Below are positions 46,710 through 60,372 of a stretch of DNA of 64,000 nucleotides, piece after piece. Positions within the stretch are counted from its first letter, which is position 1. Each line of letters begins with the position of its first letter. The notes beneath the pieces are model-generated. The model was not told the origin of the DNA. It saw only the letters and a list, made by a program, of their open reading frames with translations, and did not search any database. The translations under genes were made by a program, and so were the position numbers. This stretch comes from Lonicera japonica (taxonomy: Eukaryota; Streptophyta; Magnoliopsida; Dipsacales; Caprifoliaceae): the NCBI GenBank assembly GCA_021464415.1, contig CM038471.1, forward strand, positions 29,733,234 through 29,797,233, read 5' to 3'.

Positions 46710-49387
46710 TTAGTTTTTATAGTTTAAAAACTGCTTTGATAGCAGGAGCAAGATCAGACTTAATGATAGGCTAACATTCTTTATAGAAAATCCATCAAAA
46801 CCATCAGGACCAACAGCAGCATCACTACTCATAGCCTTAATCACAGCATGAATATCTGCTTTAGTGGGACATTTAGTAGGAGCTTGATTCATTTGATCAT
46901 GAATCAAGTGAGGAATACTAGCATCAATGAGAGGGAAATGTTCAAGAATGAAATCAATTCTTATTGGAACTGTCCATATCCAATTCATCCTTCGGAATTC
47001 CATGCAATCAAATTCACCCCCATCAACTTGATTTTTATAAAATTGAAACCCCTCAGCAGCTGTAGCATCAGGATCAGTAAGCCAACAACCATCTATCATC
47101 TGAATACGATGCACCCTACCCTTCTTCCTTTTTCAATCAGCCACGGAATGAAAATATTAGTGTTCATCTCACACTCTCCAAGCCATTTAACTTTAGATCT
47201 CTGTTTCTAGAAAATTTCTTCAAATTCCAACTATCCTTCACAACCTTCATAAAATCCCCATGCTTCACCCATATCTGTTGAAACCTAAAACAACATTTTC
47301 CTTGAGACATACTCATATCAAAGCAACCCAATAAAGGAGCATGATAAGATGTTTCTCGATTAAGATGAACAGCCTAAATATCTGAGCAATGATTAAGCCA
47401 ATCATTATTGCACAAATACCTATCAAGCCTCTACCACATTCTTTGGTTAGATGTTTTTCATGTGAATCTGCTACCAGAGAAAGGAAATTCCAGCAATCCA
47501 CAATCAAATATGCAATCATTAAAGTCATTGACAGCAAGGTTATCAATACTTCTGCCCCCCAACCTCTCTTCTGGATTTCTCACTATATTAAAATCTCCAC
47601 CAATAAGCCGAGGGTTGGAAGATGGAGAAATACTTCTCAAACAATTCCAGAGATCAAGTCTCTTAGTCTTTGTACACTTAGCATAAACAGCAGATATAGT
47701 AAAAGAATCAGCAAAATCAGGATGCCTAAAATGCAAAGACACCACTTAGTTTGAATCAACTTGAACATCACAATCAAAATAATCTTTCCAAATAAACTGA
47801 ATCTTGCTACATTTATCACTGGAAGGATGATCAAAACTAAACCTGACTTGAAAAGAATCCAATTGATGTTGATCAATCATTCATCAGTCCCATTAACGCA
47901 ATAAAACTGACCTTATGCTTTTCAAGCCTTCTAAAAACTGGAGCATTACCTACCCCCCTCAAATTCCAAAAAAGAGAACTAATCATTTTTGTTAAGTTTC
48001 CAGGGGAAGCATGTATCTTATTTTTCCGGGTTAACTTTTTCTTCCTGCGCCTCTTTTTTGGAGCAGGAGATGTCACATGTCTATCTGCAGGCATCACCAC
48101 TTCCTCTTGCACAACCTGATCTAACTTTAATTGAGAAAATTTAACAGCTAACAAATTTTACCCCTCTGCAGAATTTCTTTCAATCTTTCAAAATTAAAGA
48201 TAGAGTACGTAACTCTCAAATTCTCAGTTGCCCGAGGAGATAAACCAAGCTGCTTCACACCTCTTGGATCATAGATTTTAAAATATGTTGCATTAGCAGA
48301 AAAGAGCCATATATCTCTCATCACCACTACTCTCCACTTCCAATTCCCCTTCCTCTCAATCATCAGCATCAGTATCATCTCTGCAAATAACCTGACTAAG
48401 AACCTTGCTGGGACCGCTTTCCCCTACCTCCCTACAAGTATTTACATCACTAAAATAGTCTTCCATATCCATCCTCCCCTCAAAATGACTGCTATTAACA
48501 GGAACAACAGTTTTAGCATGGATATGCACCTTCGGAAACTCACAAACATCAACTGGCTTTTTACCATCTCTAACAGCCGCACGTTGGTGATCAATCATCC
48601 ATTCACTTTCATTGTTAGATAAATAAGAATCAGGAATTTGAGCAGTCCATACTTGTTTCGCCGGATCTAATATAACATCTTGTTTTACAGGCACCTCAAC
48701 CTCCTTTCCTTCAGCTGGAGTAACCTTCTTATTCGAATCAATTTTACATTCATCTATTTCATGCCCTTGCTTATAACACATTGAACAATATTTCAGAAAT
48801 GTTGACACCTTCTGCCAAAAGCCATTAGTACCACTGCCAATCCAAATCCTTGCTGGAAATTTCTTCAACAAATCCATTACAATGCACGTCCATGCTACAG
48901 TAGGGCGAGTCAGCTTAGTCGTTGCAGCATCCATCTTCATTGTAGCCTCATCATCAACTCGAAATTCCGGCATCCACTTAAACACTCTGTAGTATACTTT
49001 CTTAAGTACAATTGCACTCGTAACCAACTTTGATAATAATCTTCTTCACTATTGAAATGAACATGCTTGTAATTCAATAAAACCGACATTGAAAGCCGAT
49101 TTTAATCCTAAATACTCCAACGTCGCATGAATGTCACTGATTGAAGGTCTTCTATGAGAGAATTTCCTGATCAGAGCAAACTCAAACGGAGGATCAAAGC
49201 AAGCAATATTATTGTCGTCGGTGAAGAACAATGCCGGTTCCCTTCTATGAGTGCTTGATGATTTCAATGCAATCGCCGCTTATATAGTCCTGCCAAGAAC
49301 CTCAGCAAAAGATTTTGGCCGAACTAGGGCGGATCCACGGATGGACGGAGCAGTTACGGTGATCGGAGCTTGGATTGAAGAAGATTC
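46710..49387 (-). mobile_element. 3'-truncated L1-type LINE, unit B (main part)
   Basis: Counterpart of 14726-18145 with the same 3' break and no MITE. ORF1 is better preserved: VYYRVFKWMPEF, ARIWIGSGTNGFW and the CCHC knuckle CSMCYKQGHEIDEC are in one frame (48356-49027). An earlier ORF1 piece (KSSSTHRREPALFFTDDNN) is at 49049-49267. ORF2 shows FWNLRGVGN (about 48000), GGDFNIVRN (about 47580) and AVGPDGFDGF (about 46800). Copia-2 cuts it right at the ORF1 start codons; the last bases of the 5' end continue at 55539. Confidence 0.85.
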
Positions 49388-50212
49388 TGTTAGAAAAATA
49401 TGAACTGCAGAATTGAAACAGACAAGGTAGAGAGTACACCGGGTTGAGTCGCGGACTAAGTCGCTCTCTTTAAGACGTTTCGCGGCTCTGCCCAGAATTG
49501 TGCTAGCAGTTCTGATTATGCCACGCCGTCCCCAGGATGAAACAGCCCAGATACCCTCTGTACGATTGATTTGCACTTATTCAACCGTTCGACAATAACA
49601 CTCTTTTGATTGCTCGGGATCGGAAATTTTTTCTACCGCCGGAGGCTAAAAATTTTTCTGCCGGAAAATATTTTTGTAGATGGATCTCTCTACGTTCTGT
49701 TGGTTCTAATATTTTTGTGAAATGAAATCCGTTATTAAGGGATAAAGAATGGACCAAAAAACCAATTTCTGGAAAATCCGCAAGAAAACATGGAGGGAAT
49801 TAGTGGAGCGTGTTGGAGGAAAACGAGGAGGAAAACGCGGAGCAAATTGAGGGAGCCTTCCCCTTTTGTTTTTATAAATTATTTTATTTTTAATAAATAA
49901 AATTCTTTAAATGTATTTTGTATAAAAAGATAATACACTACACAAGACAAGCCCAAAGCCCGAGCTCGAGACCGGGCCGGGTCGGTCGGCGCGCGTGTGG
50001 TGAACCACATTCATCCAAGTCCTCACCCAATAGCACAAAAGTCTAATGCCCAAAGGGCTCAAGCCCTTAAGCAAATTCTTCCATATATAAACCCATTAAA
50101 GGTTTTATATCTCTCCTATGTGGGACTTGGGATAACATCACATCAACCATCACATCGCATTAAATCACTTTATCTTGGTTTTATTTTTCTTTAAATACAC
50201 AAAACTCCAACA
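49388..50212 (-). repeat. Copia-2 3' LTR
   Basis: On the plus strand reads TGTTAGAAAA to CTCCAACA. It contains the gtgggacttggg and ttcaaccgttcgac motifs also present in the other LTR. Confidence 0.92.
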
Positions 50213-50223
50213 ATCCCCCACTT
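50213..50223 (-). promoter_or_regulatory. Copia-2 polypurine tract
   Basis: Minus strand AAGTGGGGGAT, directly before the 3' LTR. Confidence 0.85.
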
Positions 50224-50743
50224 GTATTTTAGGAAAAAACATTTTCATCGAGCATATAACATAGGACAGTGCATAAGTAAAGGTATTTTTCAATTTGAAC
50301 CTTTACGTAGTGTATGTGTTTCAGACTATACTAGAGTAACTCATAGTTTTGAACTCTATCTCTGACAATCACAACACACACCGGCCCCAAGAGTGTTGTC
50401 CAAAAAGCCAGCACGTTATGGCCATGTGCTTATATCCCGGTTAGTGAATGCTCTAGAGAATTTGCCCAAATTCCATAGAAAGCGACCTCTCTTCCACATT
50501 CACATAGGTGAGTCTATCAAGAGTACTCTTGTAGCATCGGTATCCCACTCCACATAGAGCTATAGAACTCATTAAAAGCATGTGCTCAACCTTTTCGCCA
50601 CTTCAAGATATCATGCTCCATAGGGATGAGATAATACTACATGAGTACATGATTTCTAAAGTATCACTTGTAACTTGTTGTTTACCCTTTGAACCTATTT
50701 CTTGGGATCTCCAGTCCATAGGTTGGGTTACCATTACAGTGAC

Positions 50744-53700
50744 TCAAATCTCGTTGGGCGTTAACCCCATCCCTTTCGAGGTGTTAAGCACCTTCTCTCT
50801 CGTTAATCCTTTCGTCAAAGAATCAGCCAAATTTTTCTTAGACCGCACATAATCCACTCTTACAGCACCTTTAGAGAGTAACTCTCTTACCGTGCTGTGT
50901 TTACGACGAATCTGTCATCTCTTACCGTTATAGTAACGGTTCTGAACTTTTGCAATAGCCGCGGTACTATCGCAGTGGATGAGGACAGCTAGGATCGGTC
51001 TCTCCCATAGAGGGGTATCTGCAAGAAAGCTTCTCATCCAACTTGTTTCTTCACTAGCAGCAGCTAGTGCTATCATCTCAGACTCCATCGTAGACTGGGC
51101 CAAAATGGTATGTTTCTTGGATTTCCAAGAAACTGCACCTCCAGCAATGCTGAAAATATATCCACTTGTGGCCTTGGAATCTTCTGACAGGGTATTCCAG
51201 TCAGCATCGCTATATCCTTCTAGGACAGCGGGAAACTTTTGATAGTCTAACTTTAGGTCCATGGTTCTTTTTAGATATCGCATGACCCTCTCAATAGCAT
51301 GCCAATGCTCCATATTAGGACTGCTAGTAAACCTACATAGTACCCCCACTACATAAGCAATATCGGGCCTAGTGCAATCAGTAGCGTATCGAAGGCTACC
51401 AATGATGCTCGCATACTCTGTTTGTCTAACACTGTCTCCAGTGTTCTTGAACAACTTCACACTAGGATCATATGGTGTACATGCTGGTTTACAGTCTGAG
51501 TAATTATATTTTCTTAGAATCTTCTCAATGTAATGAGATTGATCCAAAAAAAGTCCCTTTTTCGTCCTAGTAATTTTAATCCCTAAAATTACATTGGCTT
51601 CGCCCAAATCCTTCATATCAAAGTTTTCACATAGCATGGATTTCACATTATTAACTACATGGATATTAGAACCAAAAATAAGCAAGTCATCAACATATAA
51701 ACATATAATAGTGCAAGCATTATTCTCAGTCTTATAATAAATGCATTTATCACTTTCATAAATTCTAAATCCATTTGCAATAATCAATTCATCAAATTTC
51801 TCATGCCATTGCTTAGGAGCTTATTTCAAACCATAAAGGGATTTATCTAATTTGCATACTTTTTGTTCTTGACCTGTAATAATGAATCCTTCAGGTTGTT
51901 CCATGTAAATTTCTTCTTCTAATTCTCCATTAAGGAAAGCGGTTTTAACATTCATTTGATGCACAACAAGATCATGCAAGGAAGCCAGGGCAATCAAAAC
52001 ACGTATAGACGTTATTCTAGTAACAGGAGAATAAGTATCAAAGAAATCTACATTTTCACGTTGTCTATAACCCTTGACAACTAAACGCGCTTTGTATTTG
52101 TCAACAGTGCCATCAGGTTTTAATTTCTTTTTAAGTATCCACTTACAACCTATGGTTTTACAACCAGGAGGAAGGTCTACTAGATGCCACGTTCTATTTG
52201 ATTCTAAGGAATCCATTTCATCGTTAATGGCTTCTTGCCAAAGGTCAGCATCTAAAGAAGATAACGCTTCTTGAATAGTGGATAGATCATCTTCTAAAGT
52301 GTATGCATAAAAATCAGGTCCAAAATCTTTAGCGGTTCTAACTCTTTTACTTTTCCTAGGTTCAGTTGATGTACCATGGTGCACGGTACTAGTAGGTAAA
52401 TTAGAGCTAGAAGGTAATGAGCTACCCCCACTATTCTTTAATTTAAAAGGAAATTTATTTTCATAAAAATCTACATCATTAGATTCAATAATAACCTGAT
52501 TTTTCAAATCATAAAATCTATATGCCTTACTATTAATAGCATATCCGATAAAAACACATTCATAAGCTCTACTAGCAAGCTTAGATCTTTTAGGATCAGG
52601 AATACGCATGTAAGAAAGGCACCCCCAAACGCGTAAATAAGAAATATTGGGCCTTTTATTATTTAAAATCTCATAGGGGGATAAATTAGATTTAATCTTA
52701 GGCACCCTATTAAGAACGTGACAAACGGTTAATAAAATCTCTCCCCACCAATGTGAGGCAGCCCCCGAATTTAGTAGCGTAGCAACAATTAATTCGGCAA
52801 AGGTTCTATTTTTCCTTTCGGCTTTTCCATTCATTTCAGGTGAATATGGAGCAGTCATCTCATGAATAATACCAAGTGAAGTATAAATATTTTTAAAATC
52901 AGTTGAATCATATTCGGTTCCTCTATCACTCCGAAATCTTTTTATTTTCTTATTAAACTGATTTTCAATTTCTGTAGAAAATATTTTAAACATATCTATT
53001 GCTTCACTTTTATTTTTCATAAGGTAAATATAGGAAAAATCCGAATTATCATCAATAAAAGTAATAAAATACCTTTTTCCATTTCTCGTTAAAACACCAT
53101 CAAATTCGCAAATATCCGAATGAATTAATTCAAAAGGTTCAGTTTCTCTTAAAACAGATTTGTGAGGTGTTTTAGTAATCTTTGCTTGGGTACAGAATTC
53201 ACATTTTTCGAAATCATTTAATGATAAGGGGGGAATAATTTCCAGTTTAGTCATGTTCTTAATAAGGCGCTTATTAACATGACAAAGTCTAGCATGCCAC
53301 ACATTAAATGAACAAATCATATAAGTAGAACTAGATTCAACTTTATTAGCATCAACATTTAACTTAAACATCCCATCACATGCATATCCCTTCCCCACAA
53401 ATACCACATTCTTAGTAAGAGTAAACAAATCTGCCCCAATAGTTTGAACAAATCCAGCCTTATTAAGGATGTAACCCGAAACAAGATTCTTCCTAATTTC
53501 TGGAGTATGCAGAACATCCTTAAGGATGACAGTCTTTCCAGAAGTGAATTTCAACTCGACATCACCCGTCCCAGCAACATTAGTGGTGTGGGAATCACCC
53601 AACAACACTTTCTTATCAACAGCATCAGAATAGGTCTTAAATAAAGCACGATCATGGTAGACATGACGAGAGGCGCCAGTATCTACCCACCAGCCTTCAG

Positions 53701-54670
53701 AACCCGATACCAGATTAATTTTTGTTATCATAGCCACTAAGGGCTCTTCTTCAGTAACATTCGCCTGAGGAACTAGGCGTTTGTTTCGATAATTTCTTGC
53801 CATATGACCAGGCTTTCCACAGTGATAGCAAGAGAACACACTGTTATTATTATTATTATTAGCCTGGCCATTTCTGTTTTGGTTCTGAGTTTGGTTGTTT
53901 GTATTCTGGTTCCCGTACCGATTTGCATTATTTCCACCGTTCTGGTTTTTCATATTTTTCCGATTCGGCCTTAGAGCAGGAGGGGTGTTGTTTGAGCGAT
54001 TCTGATTTTGATTACGGTTCTGATTTTTGTTAAAAACAACCAGAACCTCATCATTCCGATCTTGCTTACGGTTTTCCTCCTCAATCCTGAATTTTATAAT
54101 CAAACTTTCAAAAGAAAACTCTTTAGATTTGTGACGCAAACTATTTTTGAAATCTTTCCATCCAGGGGGTAATTTATCAATCAAAACTGCCACTTGAAAC
54201 TGCTCATCAAATTTCATCCCTTCAGAAATAATCTCATGTGCAATTTTCTGAAGTTCGTGAGACTGTGTAACAATAGACTTGTCGTCCGTCATCTGATATT
54301 TCAGATAACGACTGACAGCGTATTTCTTAGACCCAGCCTCTTCAGTGTCATATTTCTTTTGAAGTGAATCCCAAATTTCTTTTGCGGATTTGCACGGGAG
54401 GTAAACATCATAAAGCTCGTCATGAAGAGCATTCAAGATCAGATTTCTGCATGCATAATCATTGTCTTCCCAAGTTTTGAGAGTCTTATGATTTGCCTCA
54501 GAAATCGGATTAGGGAAGGTGGGTTTTTCAAAAACACAAGCAGAGTCCACCTTCTTAAGAGTTAAGTAAAAAAACATTTTTTGTTTCCACCTCCTAAAGT
54601 GCAGACCCTCAAATTTAAAAGGTTGATTCAATGAGCCAGAAGCAGCAGCTTGATTATGTTCATTAGCCAT
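50744..54670 (-). pseudogene. Copia-2 gag-pol, two nonsense codons
   Basis: A single frame of about 1309 codons interrupted by TAA at 51821-51823 (after LDKSLYGLK, where relatives have Gln) and TGA at 50915-50917 (after NRYYNGKR, in RNase H). Gag carries an Asn/Gln-rich stretch and a knuckle whose last ligand is Tyr, not Cys (MARNYRNK, codon 53789-53791). Protease DTGASRHV and the integrase D, D and E (IHSDIC, RSDRGTEY, NGKAERKNRT) remain. In reverse transcriptase the motif A Asp is Asn (VHQMNVKTAF, codon 51950-51952), while YVDD is intact. Several changes are C-to-T or G-to-A. Not autonomous. Confidence 0.92.
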
Positions 54671-54713
54671 GAAAATAGTTACAAGAAATAGCAGATAAGA
54701 ACCGTCTTAAAAT

Positions 54714-55538
54714 TGTTAGAAAAATATGAACTGCAGAATTGAAACAGACAAGGTAGAGAGTACACCGGGTTGAGTCGCGGACTAAGTCGCTCTCTTTAAG
54801 ACATTTCGCGGCTCTGCCCGGAATTGTGCTAGCAGTTCTGATTATGCCACGCCGTCCCCAGGATGAAACAGCCCAGATACCCTCTGTACGATTGATTTGC
54901 ACTTATTCAACCGCTCGACAATAACACTCTTTTGATTGCTCGGGATCGAAAAAAATTTCTACCGCCCGAGGCTAAAAAATTTTCTGCCGAAAAATATTTT
55001 TGTAGATGGATCTCTCTACGTTCTGTTGGTTCTAATATTTTTGTGAAATGAAATCCGTTATTAAGGGATAAAGAATGGACCAAAAAACCAATTTCTAGAA
55101 AATCCGCAAGAAAACATGGAGGGAATTAGTGGAGCGTGTTGGAGGAAAACGAGGAGGAAAACGCGGAGCAAATTGAGGGAGCCTTCCCCTTTTGTTTTTA
55201 TAAATTATTTTATTTTTAATAAATAAAATTCTTTAAATGTATTTTGTATAAAAAGATAATACACTACACAAGACAAGCCCAAAGCCCGAGCTCGAGACCG
55301 GGCCGGGTCGGTCGGCGCGCGTGTGGTGAACCACATTCATCCAAGTCCTCACCCAATAGCACAAAAGTCTAATGCCCAAAGGGCTCAAGCCCTTAAGCAA
55401 ATTCTTCCATATATAAACCCATTAAAGGTTTTATATCTCTCATATGTAGGACTTGGGATAACATCACATCAACCATCACATCACATTAAATCACCTTATC
55501 TTGGTTTTATTTTTCTTTAAATACACAAAACTCCAACA
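54714..55538 (-). repeat. Copia-2 5' LTR
   Basis: Carries the promoter for minus-strand transcription; a TATA-like tttatatatgg is at about 55408-55418. The bases after it (attttaagacgg on the minus strand) are not the usual methionine tRNA site, so the primer is unclear. Confidence 0.9.
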
Positions 55539-55570
55539 GATTCCATCATCAACATTGAGAGAGAGGATTT
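55539..55570 (-). mobile_element. LINE 5' end, unit B (beyond Copia-2)
   Basis: The GATTC duplicate followed by the ORF1 start codons (catcat at 55544-55549) and a few leader bases. It joins 46710-49387 across Copia-2. Confidence 0.75.
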
Positions 55571-55782
55571 ATCATCCATCTAATATTTACCAATATATGT
55601 ATTTAATTTACATGTTATATGTGATAATATATATATATATATATAAATTTATCTAAAGAGACACAAAACATTAGAGGATTCTTACTATACTTATAGTCAA
55701 ATTCTTAAAAATTATATTCGTTTGGTTCATTTTTTTATTTTTTTTTTTATATTTTGAAACTTTTATTTTAGTGTAGTCATTA

Positions 55783-56250
55783 TTAGAACCGGCCCTGAGG
55801 TAGGATTGGCAGGACGATCACTCAGGGCCCAAAATTTTAAAGGGGCCCAAATATTTATTTATATATATTAAAAAAATAGAAATTTTTAATTAATAACGAG
55901 ACTTTTTGAGAAAAAACTTAGGCTTTTAAAGTTTTAATTGCAAGTAAGTGAACAGTTCTTTAACTCATCTCCGATCCTTTTTTCCATATTCAATCTCACT
56001 CTTTTCACGTTACTAGATAAAATTAGAGAAACACTAATATTTTTTCTTTCATTCATATTGATTTTAAAATAATAAGAGAGAATTTGATATTTAATTGCAA
56101 GGTATTTTGCAATTGTAATGTATTTTTTGTGCCTTGTAAATTCTTATTCATTGAAATAAAATTTTAATATATAAAAAAATAATTTCTCTACTTATAAGAG
56201 GGTATTCTTTTGAGTTTCGCTCAGGGCTACAAATGACTAGGATCGACTCT
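55783..56250. mobile_element. hAT-type MITE, unit B
   Basis: A 468-bp copy of 18370-18840 with the same AGTCATTA duplication (55775-55782 and 56251-56258). Confidence 0.8.
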
Positions 56251-56519
56251 AGTCATTATAATCCATATATAAAGATATGAAATAATATAATCATAATTTT
56301 TATTCTTATTATTGAAAAAAAAAACAAGCAAAAAATAAATTTAACTATATGTACCAAAAAACGAAGATAGCTAAATTCTAAAAATATATTGAACAAAACT
56401 GAAAATAAAAATACTGAGAAAATCCAAAAATTCTGAAAAATACATGATATGGCATTGATTTAATCTTTTGAAAAACCAAAATTGCCGAAGATCAAGGTTT
56501 CAGTTTTGAAACTTCAAAA

Positions 56520-57340
56520 GCAGGTCTTTCTGTCACCCACACCCATACACATAAACTAAAAACTAGTCCAGGAGAATATTTTATGTATATAATAGAATAC
56601 TTAATTACAATTTCACATTAAAAAGATATAATTATATTTGGTCCGGTCTATGCTAATTAAGTTTGTTTTTATACTAAAAGTTGTGAGTTTAAATTCTTTT
56701 TTTTAATATTATTTTATAGTAATTTTCTTCATAAAAAGAATAATTTGAGAATTTTATGTAAAATATCGAAAATCTCATCACACTTAATATATACTTCTTC
56801 CGTCTCAAATTCCGTCTCAAATTGCTGATCCCTCTTGAGAAATCCAATTTATTAAGAACCCAACATCATCATTGCAATTTTTGCTTAATTTACATTGTTT
56901 TTCCCTTTTTACCTTTTACTTTCTTCAAAACTTTTACTTAAAAAGTGAAAGTACAGAAGGGTAAAATAGGTATGTATTTATTTTTTATGAAAAGTGAACA
57001 TTTATTTTAAGACGTCCAACAAAAAAAAAGGAACTAATAATTTGAGACGGATGGAGTATTATATAGACTATGTAGAGGCCTCCATTACAAGAAGCTCTTT
57101 TCTTCGCCCAGCCCAAGTGCATGAGTTCTGGCCCAATTGCATGTATTACTCTTTAATCGTTAAAAAGCCTAGCCCAAGTAGCATGTTTTTTGTCTAAAAC
57201 ATGTGCAAAAAGGGTTCACCTTTCACACAAAAACTTTTTTTTTTATAAAGAAAATATAAAGTTTAGAAAAAATTAGAGCCCAATTCATTTTTTTGAAACG
57301 TTTTAGTTTTCGGTCCTTAATTTTTTTTCTTAAAGCTTGT
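56520..57340. repeat. Receptor-flank block, distal copy, unit B
   Basis: Counterpart of 19115-19930, interrupted by the Stowaway-like MITE at 56794-57056. Confidence 0.55.
56794..57056. mobile_element. Stowaway-like MITE, unit B
   Basis: A 263-bp element flanked by TA (56792-56793 and 57057-57058). The left end has a short internal repeat (ccgtctcaaatt twice) not seen in unit A. The right end is ttgagacggatggag. Confidence 0.85.
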
Positions 57341-57693
57341 GATCTTTGTGACTATGATAACTAATTACTCAAGTACGGTAACCTATTTTTTAGGTTACTT
57401 AATTACGATAATTTTTATTTTTTAAGTTAATTAACTATAGTAACCTATATTTCTTAGTATATTTTTTGATTATCTAACTACCGTAACATATATTCAATTA
57501 TAGTATTTAGGAATGTGAGTGCTCGCCAGAGACAGTTTCGTATTTTAAAAATTGACACAGACTGCAAGCTTTAAAAAAAAATACATATCCTAAGTTAAAA
57601 CTTTTTAAAAATTGGTACCGGCAACTAAAAAGCCCTAAAGTTTAATACAAAAAGCAAATGTATTTATAATTTCTTTAAAATATTAGACTATTA

Positions 57694-59879
57694 TTGTATA
57701 GAAAAAATAAGATGATCTTTTTGAACTCACTTATCAGCAATAGTTTAATTGCTTAGAGGTTTTCCTACTATCCTTAAACTTTAACTGATGCGTTTAAATT
57801 TGTTCTCCCTCTTTAGTTGTTTGCAAGCTCGAATTAAGTGTCAAATCGGAATTTCATGAATTTTTAAAAAGAGGTATAATATTATTGCATTACATAGACG
57901 AACTAGTTGCTATAAATTTTTAGTTTAATATCTTCTTTTTTTTATTATCATTCTTATTTCATAATTTTTAGTTTATAGTTACCGTAGATTCCTGAGTTCA
58001 CCTCTAACAATGCAGATAATGATTTATGTATTATAAAAATATATAACATATATAATATTGTATGGTTGAAATTACTAGATTTTTTTTAATAGAAAATAGT
58101 ATATTTGGTACGAGTGACACTAGTTTATAAACACTAGACAAGGTACATGTAATGCATGTGTTGACATGTATTTATACACTTTTAGAAGCAAGGTTTCAAC
58201 AAAGTAAATTATTACGGAGAAATTTTTTATTTGCGAGATCCATTTTTTATATATATGAGCCATTTCAAACATAATTTTAGTATCATTAGACATTAAATAA
58301 AAAAAAAAAAAAAAAACTCTAGTTAAGGAATGAAGCAAATTTTTTTAATAAGAAATCTAATGGGATATATATATATATATATATATAAATGGGGTAACTC
58401 TTCCCAATCAAACTGCTCCTTAAATGTATTTGAAACTGCGTCATCGCCGCCCTGGATCTTTTTTCCGAAGATTCGCTTTCATTCTGGTTATACCATAATT
58501 CCACTTTTTCCCGACCCATAATTTTATCACCATTCTGCCTAAGGGTGTTAAGGCCAATCCAAAAACAGACCAAACGGACCAATGCATAAACCCCAAACCA
58601 AAAACGAGAAAATCAAAATTGAATAATTTGGTTCGAGTTCGGGGCTAACTAGTGCAAAACCGAACCAAACTGAATTATGTACAAGAAACTAAAAGATCTT
58701 AATACATACTCTAAGGGTGTGTTTGATGCGTCGAATTAGAGAGTCGGATATAATTATTTAATCTCATCCTAACAGGATAAAACATCCCACCTCTTAGGTG
58801 GAATTTGTTAATTCCTCTTTCGGTGAAATACGAAGTTTTAGTAGGATAAATAATTCATCTCGATATTCAATCCCGACGAACATCAGCCATTGGATAGAAT
58901 AAAATTATCATATCCCACTCTCTTATCATGCGCGCACACGTTAAATATACTATGATACAAAAAAGAAAGATTTTTATAAAAATATGTTTCTAATTAATTT
59001 CAGGTTGAGATTCTTTTAAAAAAGTTATTAATGCGTGTCTTTATTATTAAATTAATTACATGATGCTAAGATATTCTTTTAAAATGATGCTAATTCATCA
59101 TTTTATTTACAATGCTTTATTCTTGTAAATTTACAAATAAAATAATAACTAATTGGAGAACATGGTTTCTATATATATGATTCCTCCTTGTTTTTAGAAA
59201 AAATCATGACTTTAATTTAAAGCAATCTTATAATACTATTAGTATTACAATGTAATGTTAAATTGAGTTAAAAAAAAAAAGAAAAAAAAAAGAGACCAAA
59301 ACGAATAAAATTGAACTGAAACCCAACCCGAAAAGTTTGGTTCGAGTTTGGGTTTAAAAGATGTAAAAACCGAACTAAACTGAAACCAAATTTTTTCATT
59401 TAATTTGAATTTGAAGTACCTTAGTTTCTTTTCCGAGTGAAACCAAAAACACTCTTCATTCTATCGCCTCGAGTTCTTCTTTGAAGACTTGCTTTGACAC
59501 AATTTCATCATGATTATGCTTTTTTCTGGCCTATAATTTCATAACCATCCTACGCCTTCGAGCTTGTCTTTAAAAACTCATTTTTACTCTAAATTCACTA
59601 TATTTGATTACTATCTTTTTAAGGAATTAATCATCATTTCTATTATATAACCCGTCTACTCATATAAAGAGTGGACACTAAGAACATTTTTTATTGTGTT
59701 TTAGACCCATTTAAATGTGAAAACAAAACTATTTGACAAATCACAAATTTAAATTGAAATTAATCCAAAACTGTGCCACATTTCGTTCTTGTATTACCCA
59801 ATTCCAAAATGTGGTCTCAGAGATCTCGTATTCGAACATCGAATTTTGTTTTCGCGAATGATATCCTTTTTTTCATCGA
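57694..59879. other. Noncoding stretch, unit B
   Basis: Matches 20570-23638 without the 873-bp MITE. It includes a (TA)n tract at about 58366-58387, an A-tract near 58299-58316, and one end of a Tourist-like element near 58712-58895. No gene. Confidence 0.5.
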
Positions 59880-60150
59880 TTTTGGCAAATGATATCCATT
59901 TCTTCCTCGAGTCCCCACTTCGTTCGAGGAACATCAGTTCATCACAAGTTCATCAAACCACCAGTTACAATTATAGTTCGATTTTGGTGAATGATAACAA
60001 ACGATCTCGATCGATCGAAATCTTTGACTTGTGATGGAAATCGCTACCTAGTTTGTAACTCTCACTTGAGATTTCCGCCCCCCTTTTCAATCTCTCCTTG
60101 TTGGACTAAAAGCTGTATATAAATATTTAGAGAGGTAATCTGTAAAAGTT
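59880..60150 (-). pseudogene. Fossil TIR fragments, minus strand, unit B
   Basis: The minus strand reads WWFDELVM near 59925-59975 (cttgtgatgaactgatgttc then breaks frame). Further right, 60062-60150 resembles the earlier part of the TIR exon (gaaatctcaagtg, agtccaacaagg, ttttacagattacctct). Both are out of frame. Confidence 0.6.
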
Positions 60151-60372
60151 TGCCCTTTCTTCCATTTCAAACCTGGATTTCATTCTGTTCGAATTTTTGT
60201 TTGTTTCTTTTTTGTTGGTTCTGGAATCTTAAGCTGGTAAATTTATCATGGGAGCCTCTTATAGTTCAATGTCAAGAGGTTGAATTAGAAGTCGACGATG
60301 CTCAAAATGAAATTATCATTTTGAAGTCCAAGAACAAATAAAAACTCGAATAAAACAAACACTACCGAGACA
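60151..60372. other. Unidentified stretch, unit B only
   Basis: Not found in unit A. It has a short open frame with a Glu/Asp-rich end (VELEVDDAQNEIIILKSK), not recognised. Confidence 0.3.

Larger units (their letters stand above)
49388..55538 (-). mobile_element. Copia-2: LTR retrotransposon with decayed coding region
   Basis: A 6151-bp Copia element on the minus strand. LTRs of 825 bp each lie at 49388-50212 (3') and 54714-55538 (5'). The target duplication is GATTC (49383-49387 and 55539-55543), and the empty site is in unit A at about 18140. I count about 15 differences between the LTRs (roughly 98 percent identity), so it is older than Copia-1 but younger than the segmental duplication. 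Confidence 0.94.

Noticed and set aside
47389..47754. Plus-strand frames of about 120 residues over the LINE
   Set aside because: Antisense shadows of the LINE endonuclease region; the real motifs (GGDFNIVRN) are on the minus strand.
49280..49576. 98-residue frame with WAVSSWGRRG, repeated at 54663-54902
   Set aside because: It lies in the LTRs of Copia-2 (and partly LINE ORF1) and is repeated only because the LTRs are.
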